A stretch of 15,878 bases of DNA from Pseudomonadota bacterium (lineage in GTDB: Bacteria > Myxococcota > UBA9042 > PHBI01). How positions within the stretch are numbered: position 1 is the stretch's first letter; every line of letters starts with the position of its first letter. The stretch is taken from positions 1 to 15,878 of the forward strand of contig SXIE01000107.1 in the NCBI GenBank assembly GCA_005772945.1, read 5' to 3'. This document shows, in pieces, positions 1 through 5,867 of this stretch. The position numbers and the translations under genes were made by a program. Under the pieces are notes generated by a model. That model searched no databases and had not been told where the DNA came from. It saw nothing but the letters and a program-made list of their open reading frames with translations.

Positions 1-114
1 ATGAAGATGGAGAACGAGGTCAAGGCCAGGAGGGCGGGCGTCGTTCAGGTCGTGCATGTCAAAGAGGGCGACTCGGTCGAGGGCGGGAAGATCCTGCTCG
101 AGATCGGGGACTGA
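1..114 (+). CDS. Biotin carboxyl carrier domain, C-terminal end of a carboxylase subunit (partial)
   Basis: Only the last 37 residues are visible; the 5' part lies outside the window. The first visible residues, MKMENEV, are the core of the biotin attachment motif, normally (A/S)MKM, and the lysine at visible residue 2 would carry biotin. The rest, ending GKILLEIGD, follows the beta-strand pattern of the biotinyl/lipoyl domain (AGVV..V.V..GDSVE.G..LLEI). Such domains carry carboxyl groups between the biotin carboxylase and carboxyltransferase sites of acetyl-, propionyl- or pyruvate-type carboxylases. Whether this is a stand-alone carrier or the end of a long alpha subunit cannot be told. The ATG at base 1 is the internal Met of the motif, not a start codon. 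Family assignment is confident; the enzyme is not identified. Confidence 0.88.
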   Translation: MKMENEVKARRAGVVQVVHVKEGDSVEGGKILLEIGD

Positions 115-150
115 GCAGACGAGCCACCAGCTCATCTCACACGGATCCGC

Positions 151-176
151 GCCCGCCCGCTCGTTCCTCGGCGGGC
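151..176 (+). terminator. Weak hairpin after the biotin-carrier gene
   Basis: A perfect 7-bp inverted repeat (GCCCGCC at 151-157, GGCGGGC at 170-176) with a 12-base loop begins 37 bases after the stop codon of the carrier gene. No T-run follows, so it is at best a non-canonical terminator or an RNA-stabilising hairpin. GC-rich inverted repeats also arise by chance in this composition. Confidence 0.3.
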
Positions 177-277
177 GATAGCTCGGCGTCAATGCGACCC
201 TGGTCAGCGCCTCGTCCGATGCGACTTCGTACAAAATCACAACGACGAATGCGTTGTAACTTCGGATGGTTGCCGGG

Positions 278-319
278 CTGTACGGACGTACGTACAGCCT
301 GTACGGACGTCCGTACAGC
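278..319. promoter_or_regulatory. Two tandem 21-bp palindromic sites (operator-like)
   Basis: Bases 278-298 and 299-319 are two directly abutting 21-base copies that differ at a single position (A at 289, C at 310). The second copy contains a perfect 20-base palindrome with arms CTGTACGGAC and GTCCGTACAG; the first is the same apart from the one change. Flanking GGG (275-277) and CCC (319-321) extend the outer symmetry across the whole array. Neither side has a T-run, so an intrinsic terminator is unlikely. Paired palindromes of this size resemble operators of dimeric repressors such as TetR-family proteins (inference). The setting is odd, because both flanking genes point towards the gap. 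Confidence 0.6.
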
Positions 320-379
320 CCCATTCCGGAGCCCCCGCGCTCGGTCGTGAAGCCACCGCGGTGCGCCGAGCCGGCGCGA

Positions 380-405
380 CGCGTGAACGCTCAGGGCGTC
401 ACGCG
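380..405 (-). terminator. Hairpin enclosing the stop codon of the KaiC-like gene
   Basis: CGCGTG (380-385) pairs with CACGCG (400-405), and ACGC (387-390) with GCGT (396-399). This gives a 10-bp stem with one bulged base (386) and a 5-base loop (391-395) that contains the TGA stop codon of the minus-strand gene. No T-run follows, so it may slow ribosomes, protect the 3' end or act as a non-canonical terminator. It could also be chance structure in GC-rich DNA. Confidence 0.35.
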
Positions 406-2178
406 CGCGAGCGCAACCCACATCGTCACACCGTCGCGTCTGCTCGAGGCCGCGTAACCGACGTCGACCAGGCGCTGGAGCGTAGTCTCGAGCTCTTGCG
501 GAGCAAGTTGGGTATCGGCAGCCAGGACCTCGAACGTGCACTCGCCGACCGACGCCAGCCGCCGGGCGACCAGCGCTTCACGCGCAACGAGCCCATGGTG
601 TTCGGGGCGCCGGCGCGGCTCGTAGAGCGGGACGCCCGTGATGATGCCGCGGTAGTCGGACAGCGCTTCCCCGATCTGGATGCCGCCATGGCCGATCTCG
701 AAGAGCCGCATCTCCCGGCTGTGGCGCCCGCCGCGCATCTTCACGATGGCGACCACGCGCCGATAGGTACCCTCGATCTCGATGTAGCGGTTGAGGATGA
801 TGTCGTCACACATGAACGACACGCCATAGACCGTGAAACGTTGCTCGCTGTAGGTCTCGGCGACCTCGTTGGTCAGCATCACGGTGACGCCGATCGACGT
901 GATGACACGCACCAGCCGATGCAGTGACTCGCGGAAGTCCTGGCGGAACGTCGGCGCCAGCGCGACCTCGAAGCCCGCGAGCGAGTCGATGATCACCCGC
1001 GTCGCCTGGAGCGACTCGACGGTGTCGCGCAGCTCCTGCATCGTCTCGTCGACCGAGAGGTCGAGCGAGCGCAGGTAGACGACCTTGAAGCGACCCTCGC
1101 TCACCGCGCGCCTGAAGTCGTCGCCGCCCAGCGCTTCCGCCTTCGCGAAGTACTCGCGCGGATACTCCTCGAACCCGGCGACGACCACCGACTCGCCCCG
1201 CTTGAGGCCCTCGAGCGCGAACTGCATGGCGAACGTCGTCTTACCGGAGCCTGTCGGCCCGGCCACCAGCACGACGTCGCCGACGGGGATGCCGCCCTCG
1301 GTCATCTCGTCGAGCCCCGGGATCCCGGTCGACAGACGCTGCCCAACGGGGCGCGGCGTCGAGAGCAGCGGCTCCTGCCTCATCCGCGGGAAGACGTGCA
1401 GGCCGTTGGATGAGATGCGGAACGTGTGGAGCCCCGGCATCGACGCCTGCCCACGGACCTTGATCACCTGCAGCTTGCGCACGACCGAGTTGCGGTCCAC
1501 CGCCTGCGACAGCCAGATGATCCCGTCCGCCACTGTGAAGACGGGGTTATTCCACTCGCCGTCCCCGTGCTCCCCGACGAGGAACGAGGTCACCTCCCAG
1601 GTGGTCAGGTGCATGGCGAGCCGCTGGACGAACTGCTCGATGTGCGGCACGCCGCTCGCGAGGGCCGCGCGCACCATGGAGCGGAAGCTGTCGACGACGA
1701 CGAACCGTGGTTTGATCCGCGCAACCTCGTCGACGATGCGCGTGAGCACGGCCTCGAGATCGCCGGACTCGAGCTCGGCCCCGAGGTGGACGAAGTGGAG
1801 GTCGCGGCCGATGCACTTCGGGTCGAAGAACGGGAACTGCTGCTGGTGCCGCAGGAGCTTGAGCGTGGGCTCGCCGAGCACGGTGAAGAACAGCGCGGGG
1901 CTCTCCGGGGAGACATTCGCGAACAGGAACTGGAGCACGAGCGTGGTCTTGCCAGCGCCAGGACTGCCAGCGACGAGATTGAAGGAAAATTCGGGCAGCC
2001 CGCCGCCCAGCACGTCATCCAGCCCCGGAACGCCGGTTGGCAACTTGCGGAATTCTCGCTCGCGAGGACCTCGCGTGGGATCGGACCCCGTAGCGAGGTT
2101 GCCCGCGAATTCCGCAGAAGGCCGGGCTTCTGCCCCGCTGCCCGCGGCGTTCAATTCGGGATCGCGAGCCTCAGCCAT
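391..2178 (-). CDS. KaiC-family double P-loop ATPase with C-terminal winged-helix-like region
   Basis: A 595-residue RecA-like ATPase of the KaiC family, longer than the ~519 residues of cyanobacterial KaiC. Domain I has GVPGLDDVLGGG, a Walker A (71-78, GSPGAGKT) and a Walker B (FVVVDSF, 159-165). Domain II has GIPGLDEM, a Walker A (307-314, GPTGSGKT), the paired catalytic glutamates E337-E338 and a Walker B (RVIIDSL, 394-400). Domain I keeps only one of the usual two glutamates (LGEPT). At the KaiC S431/T432 position the sequence reads S454-F455, so only one phosphosite remains by manual alignment. Residues ~530-591 look like a winged helix-turn-helix absent from KaiC. The ATG at 2178 was chosen because AGGAGG precedes it; an upstream in-frame ATG at 2301 lies inside the neighbouring gene. 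The start overlaps that gene's stop by 8 bases. No KaiA or KaiB is in the window. Probable signalling or regulatory ATPase. Confidence 0.9.
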   Translation of the reverse strand: MAEARDPELNAAGSGAEARPSAEFAGNLATGSDPTRGPREREFRKLPTGVPGLDDVLGGGLPEFSFNLVAGSPGAGKTTLVLQFLFANVSPESPALFFTVLGEPTLKLLRHQQQFPFFDPKCIGRDLHFVHLGAELESGDLEAVLTRIVDEVARIKPRFVVVDSFRSMVRAALASGVPHIEQFVQRLAMHLTTWEVTSFLVGEHGDGEWNNPVFTVADGIIWLSQAVDRNSVVRKLQVIKVRGQASMPGLHTFRISSNGLHVFPRMRQEPLLSTPRPVGQRLSTGIPGLDEMTEGGIPVGDVVLVAGPTGSGKTTFAMQFALEGLKRGESVVVAGFEEYPREYFAKAEALGGDDFRRAVSEGRFKVVYLRSLDLSVDETMQELRDTVESLQATRVIIDSLAGFEVALAPTFRQDFRESLHRLVRVITSIGVTVMLTNEVAETYSEQRFTVYGVSFMCDDIILNRYIEIEGTYRRVVAIVKMRGGRHSREMRLFEIGHGGIQIGEALSDYRGIITGVPLYEPRRRPEHHGLVAREALVARRLASVGECTFEVLAADTQLAPQELETTLQRLVDVGYAASSRRDGVTMWVALARVTP

Positions 2179-2545
2179 GGTGTCCTCCTTCCGGGGTCTC
2201 GTCCGGATCTCTACAGGCCTGGTCGAGGATCTGCATGGCGAGGGTGGGTCCGACGAGCCGCCCGAGGATCTCGGCGACGGCGACCAGGGGCCGCAGATCA
2301 TCGTCGGCCTCGGTTTCGCGCGAGGCCGCCGAAGGTGCGCGCGTCGTCGCGGTCTTGGAGGTCTCGCGCCGCACGCGCAGAAGGAGCGCGTTCCAGCCGT
2401 CTGGGCCCGTGAGTCGCGTGAGGGTCAGGCCGATCCGCGCATGCAGAGTCTCGAGCGCGCTAGCGGCGCTCGCTCCCGCGCGCTCTGCTGCCAGCGCGCG
2501 CGACAGGAGTCGCGTCGCTTGCGCCGAGAAGTCCTGGTGTGACAC
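2171..2545 (-). CDS. Small helical protein of unknown function, translationally coupled to the KaiC-like gene
   Basis: A 124-residue protein with no recognised catalytic motif. It has two predicted helical parts: an N-terminal one (LLSRALAAERAGASAASAL then ALLLRV) and a C-terminal one (LRPLVAVAEILGRLVGPTLAM), joined by a polar linker rich in Thr, Ala and Arg. Its stop codon lies 8 bases inside the next gene, and the KaiC-like gene's AGGAGG site lies within its last codons, so the two are almost certainly one coupled operon. The GTG at 2545 is preferred because GAGG sits six bases upstream; an earlier in-frame GTG at 2593 would add 16 residues with a poorer site. The arrangement suggests a partner or adaptor of the ATPase, which is inference. 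It has no visible likeness to KaiA or KaiB. Confidence 0.65.
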   Translation of the reverse strand: MSHQDFSAQATRLLSRALAAERAGASAASALETLHARIGLTLTRLTGPDGWNALLLRVRRETSKTATTRAPSAASRETEADDDLRPLVAVAEILGRLVGPTLAMQILDQACRDPDETPEGGHHG

Positions 2546-2695
2546 GCACAACCTCGAAGCTGCGGATCGGGGAAAGCCGCGTTGGTCTACCACCTTTCGT
2601 CGCGGACATGGGGCCGATTCGCCGAGGCCATCGCCGAATCGCGTCGTTGCGATGGCACGAATCCGCGACGGTGGTGCCCAGGTCGGGTCGGCGTC

Positions 2696-3850
2696 TCACT
2701 CCCACTCGAGCTTCTCGGGGGCGGCCATCGGGCGCGCGGCGTAGAGGCGCGTGCCGGCTGCAACGCGGTAGCTCTTGCCGCGCCAGGCGACGCGTCCGAG
2801 GAACGGGGCGAGGGCCCAGACGCCGAGCATCGCGAGCTCTTTGATGGGCCCGAGCGGGAGCGCCGCGAGGAGGCCCTTCTTGCCGCGGAGGGCGACCCAC
2901 TGGATGGCGTCGCGCACGAGCGTGAGGGCGGTCGCGTAGATGAGCGCGGTGCCGCTGCCGGTCGCGAGCGCGAGGACGGCGAGGAACATCGGGTTGATGA
3001 GCGGCTCGAACGGGTAAAGCTGCGGGGTGAGGCGGCTGCGCAGGAGGCCCCAGCGGGTGTGGCGCCTGAAGAACGTGCTCACTTGCGTGTGCGTGCAAAC
3101 GTTCTCGACGGTGACGGCGGCGAGGCGGACGCGATAGCCGGCCTCGGCGAACATGCGGCCCATCACGTAGTCCTCGGCGAGGAAGCTGCCGATGCTCTCG
3201 AAGCCGCCGAGTGACTCGAAGGTGGTGCGGCGGAACATCATCGACTTGCCGACGGCGGCGGTGCTCTCGCCGAACTCGTTCGTCGCGGCGATGCTGCCGG
3301 CGACCGGTCCGGCCAGGTGGAGGTTCTCGAGCGTCGCGCCGAGCGACTCCTCGCCGGTGCCGACGAAGAGGTTCGTGAGGAGGCCGTTGTCGGGGTGGCT
3401 CGCGAACTCGCTCACCATGCGGGCGAGCCAGTCGGGACGGACGGCGACGTTCGAGTCCGAGATGACGACGAGGTCGTGCGAGCCCCAGGCGAGCATCGCC
3501 GAGAGGTTCGAGACCTTCGGGTTGAGGGCGCGTTTGCCGTCATGGATGACGAGGCGGACGCGCACGTCGGGGTAGCGGGCGCGCAGGCGGCGCACGACGG
3601 CGATGGCGGGATCGGCCTCGCCCTCGACGCCGAAGACGAGCTCGAAGCGCGGGTGGGTCTGGCGAAAGAAGGTCTCGAGGTTGCGCTCGAGCGCGTCGTC
3701 GGCGCCGCAGAGCGGCTTGAGGATCGTGACCGAGGGGGCGTCGCTGGAGGGCGCCGGCAGCGCGCGTTGGCGGCGCGCGAAGCGGACGACCGCGATGATG
3801 CTGAGGAGGGTGGTGAGGCTGACGATGAAGCCGATGAGCGGGATCCACAT
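2696..3850 (-). CDS. Membrane glycosyltransferase, ceramide glucosyltransferase / HpnI-like (GT21-type)
   Basis: A 384-residue GT-A fold enzyme that should transfer a sugar from a nucleotide-sugar to a lipid at the cytoplasmic membrane. An N-terminal membrane helix (about 4-22) is followed by the catalytic domain: VTILKPLCGADD (41-52, first Asp), NPKVSNL (110-116), D132-S-N134, E226-D227 (AEDYVMGR) and the (Q/R)XXRW motif R263-H-T-R-W267. Hydrophobic C-terminal segments (about 286-318 and 330-350) and a WRGKSYR motif (356-362) follow, as in ceramide glucosyltransferases and hopanoid-associated HpnI. Length matches these families. The ATG at 3850 has a GGAG site eight bases upstream; the frame stays open further 5' but without family sequence. 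It follows the GtrA-like gene on the same strand by 128 bases. No other hopanoid or sphingolipid gene is visible, so the acceptor lipid is unknown. Confidence 0.85.
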   Translation of the reverse strand: MWIPLIGFIVSLTTLLSIIAVVRFARRQRALPAPSSDAPSVTILKPLCGADDALERNLETFFRQTHPRFELVFGVEGEADPAIAVVRRLRARYPDVRVRLVIHDGKRALNPKVSNLSAMLAWGSHDLVVISDSNVAVRPDWLARMVSEFASHPDNGLLTNLFVGTGEESLGATLENLHLAGPVAGSIAATNEFGESTAAVGKSMMFRRTTFESLGGFESIGSFLAEDYVMGRMFAEAGYRVRLAAVTVENVCTHTQVSTFFRRHTRWGLLRSRLTPQLYPFEPLINPMFLAVLALATGSGTALIYATALTLVRDAIQWVALRGKKGLLAALPLGPIKELAMLGVWALAPFLGRVAWRGKSYRVAAGTRLYAARPMAAPEKLEWE

Positions 3851-3978
3851 GGTTGGTACTCCGAGTGTTTGATGCGAGCGCGAGGCCCGTTCGCGACGGA
3901 CCGACGTGGCCCGTCGGGGCCTTTTGGCGGGCTGCCAGGGAGGGTGACGTTTCAGCGCGATGCGCTGGCTCGGCGGGT
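3851..3978 (-). other. 128-base gap between the GtrA-like and glycosyltransferase genes
   Basis: Non-coding stretch within a probable operon. It has the GGAG ribosome site for the downstream gene and GC-rich inverted repeats, notably GGCCC (3908-3912) with GGGCC (3917-3921), followed by TTTT on the plus strand only. No clear promoter was seen, so the glycosyltransferase may be read from the upstream promoter. Confidence 0.4.
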
Positions 3979-4404
3979 TCAGCCCGGGCGGAAGATCCGG
4001 CCCCAAAGCGGGTAGCTGAAGCCGAAGTAGACGCCGCTGGTGGCGAGGGCGCGGGCGAGGATCCAGGGGAGCCCGAGGATGGGCGAGAGGAGGTGGAAGA
4101 GGGCGGCGTTCAGGAGGAAGGCGCCGGTCTCGACGGCGAGGAAGAGCGAGCCCTGGCGCAGGAGCTGGGGCGAGCGGTCACGGAAGGCGTAGTGCTTGTT
4201 GCCGATGAACTGGATGAGGAGGCCGAAGGTGAGGGCTGGGAGGTTGGCCCAGGCGGGGCTCATCTGGAGGCCGTCGATGAGGAGCGCGAGCAGGCCGAGG
4301 TCGGCGAGCGAGGCGAGGATGCCGACGATCGCGCTGCGCTTGAGGACGCCGGAGGGCGTGCGGTTGCGGCTCAGGTCGAGAGAGGTGTTCGTTGCGGTGT
4401 CCAA
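3979..4404 (-). CDS. GtrA-family polytopic membrane protein (putative lipid-linked sugar flippase)
   Basis: A 141-residue protein with four hydrophobic segments (about 24-44, 52-68, 85-105, 113-133) and the family's conserved stretch after helix 2, FIGNKHYAFRD (66-76), in which N69 and F74 match the usual F..N....F pattern. GtrA-like proteins are thought to move undecaprenyl-phosphate-linked sugars across the inner membrane for surface glycosylation. The TTG at 4404 is chosen because AAGGA lies six bases upstream, the length then fits the family, and a sigma-54-like promoter lies just 5' of it. An in-frame ATG at 4524 would add 40 residues without family character and would place the promoter inside the gene. 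Its downstream neighbour is a lipid glycosyltransferase, which fits a shared pathway. Confidence 0.8.
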   Translation of the reverse strand: MDTATNTSLDLSRNRTPSGVLKRSAIVGILASLADLGLLALLIDGLQMSPAWANLPALTFGLLIQFIGNKHYAFRDRSPQLLRQGSLFLAVETGAFLLNAALFHLLSPILGLPWILARALATSGVYFGFSYPLWGRIFRPG

Positions 4405-4438
4405 GGGGTGTCCTTCGTGGGGCTCGTTGCGCTGACAT

Positions 4439-4454
4439 TCCAAAGCGCGTGCCA
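4439..4454 (-). promoter_or_regulatory. Sigma-54-type (-24/-12) promoter upstream of the GtrA-like gene
   Basis: Read on the minus strand, the 16 bases TGGCACG-CGCT-TTGGA match the sigma-54 consensus TGGCACG-N4-TTGCA at every defined position except the C of the -12 GC, which is G here. The spacing between the two elements is exact. A start about 12 bases past the -12 element would fall near 4429, leaving a leader of about 25 bases before the TTG at 4404. Such promoters need an enhancer-binding activator; no activator gene is in the window. The -12 mismatch lowers confidence. Confidence 0.5.
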
Positions 4455-4505
4455 AGCGAATCACGTCTTGCAAGGTCCTTGAGTTGTTCGTGTTTCGTGC
4501 TCGGC

Positions 4506-4548
4506 CCGAGCGGTCGCTCGGCATTTTCTTGCGCGCTTCGGGCGCGCA
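4506..4548 (+). terminator. Two consecutive hairpins in the divergent region, the first followed by TTTTCTT
   Basis: CCGAGCG (4506-4512) and CGCTCGG (4515-4521) form a perfect 7-bp stem with a 2-base spacer, followed on the plus strand by CATTTTCTT. A second 7-bp stem follows (4530-4536 with 4542-4548, loop TTCGG). The first looks like an intrinsic terminator, but no plus-strand gene ends here. It could end a short leader or antisense transcript, or the palindrome could instead be a protein-binding site. Confidence 0.3.
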
Positions 4549-4787
4549 GGGCGGGCGTCGCGTGCGCAGCTGTCATCGCGGGCCCTACGATCCCTGCGAT
4601 CATGATGGAGGATGGAGGGCACGCGGGTATCGGCGGGCGTCTGCGGGTCGCGCGCGTGAATTGACGAACCGGGCAGCCTGCCGCACGGTGAAGGCGACGT
4701 TTCATTCGGGCGCGCGCGGGTCGTCTCTCGGAGCGATCCGGCGTCGCCTCCGGCTGGCGTTTTCTCGGGCGGGGTGGGTTTCTGGTC

Positions 4788-5867
4788 GTGTCGGTTGCCC
4801 TCGAAAACGTCTTCGTCCGCCCGCTCGACGGGGCGCGGCGCGTGTTCTGGCGCTGGTCCGCCAAGACGCGCTTCGGGCGCGCGTGCATGCGCGATCGCGG
4901 GTTGCGCATGGCGGTCCTCGCGCTCGGCCACATGTCGGTCGGGCTGACGCTGACGCTGACGGTGCCGATGTGGCTGCTCCTCCTCGGGCCGCTCGTACTC
5001 GGCGTGCCGCACGTCGCGGGGGATATCCGCTATCTGCTCGTCAAGCCGCCGCTGCCGCTCGGGCGCCTCGGGCTCGTGCTCCTTCTCGCTCCGCTCGCGC
5101 TCATGACCGGACTCCGGCTGGCGCCGGCCGAGTGGGGACTGTGGCACGCGGAGATCGAGGTGCTGCTCGGGGCCCTGGCCATCGCGGGCGGGCTCATCGT
5201 GGCGCGCACGTCCCTCGATCGGCGCGTGGTGGCGTTCGCGTGTTTGGCCGGCGTCGCCGCGCTCGGCGCGCACTTCGCGTACGCTGCGATCCTCGTCATG
5301 GCGCACCTGCACAACTTCGTCGCGTTCGGCGCGTGGCTCTGGCTCTATCGCAGCGAGGCGAGCTGGTCGCGCGTGGCGGTCGTCGGGGCCGCGTATCTGG
5401 CCATCTGCAGCCTGTTCGTCGCGGGCGCCTTCGACGGCATCCTGCTGACGAGCACCTACGGCGTGACCGCCGCCGGGCTCGACATGGATCACTTTGCCCC
5501 GACCCTGGCCCCCGGCGTCGAGCCGGTCATGGCCATGCGCATCGTCGCGCTTTACGCCTTCGCGCAGTCCTTTCATTACGCCGTGTGGGTGCGGCTGGTC
5601 CCTCAGCAGATGGACCCGCGTCCGGCGCCGCCGACGTTTACGCGCACCGTCGGTCGCCTGCGTCAGGACCTCGGGGTGGTCGGATTCTGGGCCGTCGTGG
5701 TGTCGGCGGTCGGCCTGCCGATCGCGGCGCTGCTCACGAACCCCCAGGAGGTCCGCTATGTGTACCTGGTCGCCGTCATCTTCCACGGCTGGCTCGAGCT
5801 CGCCGTCTTCGGCGCCCTCGCGCTCCATCGCGCGGGTGGTCGTCGCAGCGGCTGGGGGCGCGCATGA
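4788..5867 (+). CDS. Polytopic membrane protein with conserved-looking histidines, Brp/Blh-like pattern
   Basis: A 359-residue protein with about eight to ten hydrophobic segments. Histidine-bearing motifs sit in or beside them: G72-V-P-H75 followed by G-D79, H173-L-H175-N176, S261-F-H263-Y, and F332-H333-G-W-L-E337. GVPH followed by an acidic residue, with further membrane histidines, recalls the Brp/Blh family of membrane beta-carotene 15,15'-dioxygenases (GVPHGALD, then HW/HH motifs), in which histidines bind iron. The match is partial and other motifs differ, so a different membrane metalloenzyme is possible. No carotenoid gene or rhodopsin is visible. The GTG at 4788 gives a basic N-terminus but has only a weak ribosome site; Met34 and Met41 are alternatives. 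The stop overlaps the next gene's start as ATGA. Existence of the gene is confident; its function is not. Confidence 0.75.
   Translation: MSVALENVFVRPLDGARRVFWRWSAKTRFGRACMRDRGLRMAVLALGHMSVGLTLTLTVPMWLLLLGPLVLGVPHVAGDIRYLLVKPPLPLGRLGLVLLLAPLALMTGLRLAPAEWGLWHAEIEVLLGALAIAGGLIVARTSLDRRVVAFACLAGVAALGAHFAYAAILVMAHLHNFVAFGAWLWLYRSEASWSRVAVVGAAYLAICSLFVAGAFDGILLTSTYGVTAAGLDMDHFAPTLAPGVEPVMAMRIVALYAFAQSFHYAVWVRLVPQQMDPRPAPPTFTRTVGRLRQDLGVVGFWAVVVSAVGLPIAALLTNPQEVRYVYLVAVIFHGWLELAVFGALALHRAGGRRSGWGRA

Larger units (their letters stand above)
115..390. other. Intergenic gap between convergent genes
   Basis: No convincing gene lies here; short open frames on both strands have no family features. The gap holds a weak hairpin (151-176), an AT-richer patch around 228-262 that stands out in this GC-rich DNA, the tandem palindrome (278-319), and the start of a hairpin that overlaps the downstream stop codon (380-405). 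The AT-rich patch next to palindromes is the usual look of a promoter-operator, but no transcript start can be assigned. Confidence 0.5.
4405..4787. other. 383-base divergent intergenic region
   Basis: This region separates the minus-strand GtrA-like gene from the plus-strand membrane-protein pair and should hold promoters for both. It contains the sigma-54-like element (4439-4454), a short inverted repeat CAAGG-T-CCTTG (4471-4481) just upstream of it, two hairpins (4506-4548), and a TTGACG hexamer (4661-4666) that could be a -35 for the plus-strand genes, although no good -10 is seen 16-18 bases later. Small open frames here lack family features. Confidence 0.5.

Noticed and set aside
137..541. 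Open reading frames on both strands in the first intergenic gap (for example 266-457 plus strand)
   Set aside because: They run across the palindromes and into the KaiC-like gene, with low-complexity Arg/Pro-rich translations, no ribosome site and no family features.
2179..2301. Longer KaiC-like protein starting at ATG 2301
   Set aside because: The added 41 residues overlap the coupled upstream gene and are Ser/Pro-rich; the ATG at 2178 has a near-perfect ribosome site.
3908..3925. GGCCC/GGGCC stem with TTTT on the plus strand
   Set aside because: Only a 5-bp stem and four Ts, and no plus-strand gene ends nearby; likely chance in GC-rich DNA.
4405..4524. GtrA-like protein starting at ATG 4524
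   Set aside because: The 40 extra residues have no family character, lack a ribosome site, and would put the sigma-54-like promoter inside the gene.
4602..4664. 20-codon plus-strand reading frame (MMEDGGHAG...) as a leader peptide
   Set aside because: It lacks the repeated regulatory codons or attenuator structure expected of a leader peptide, and its composition looks random.
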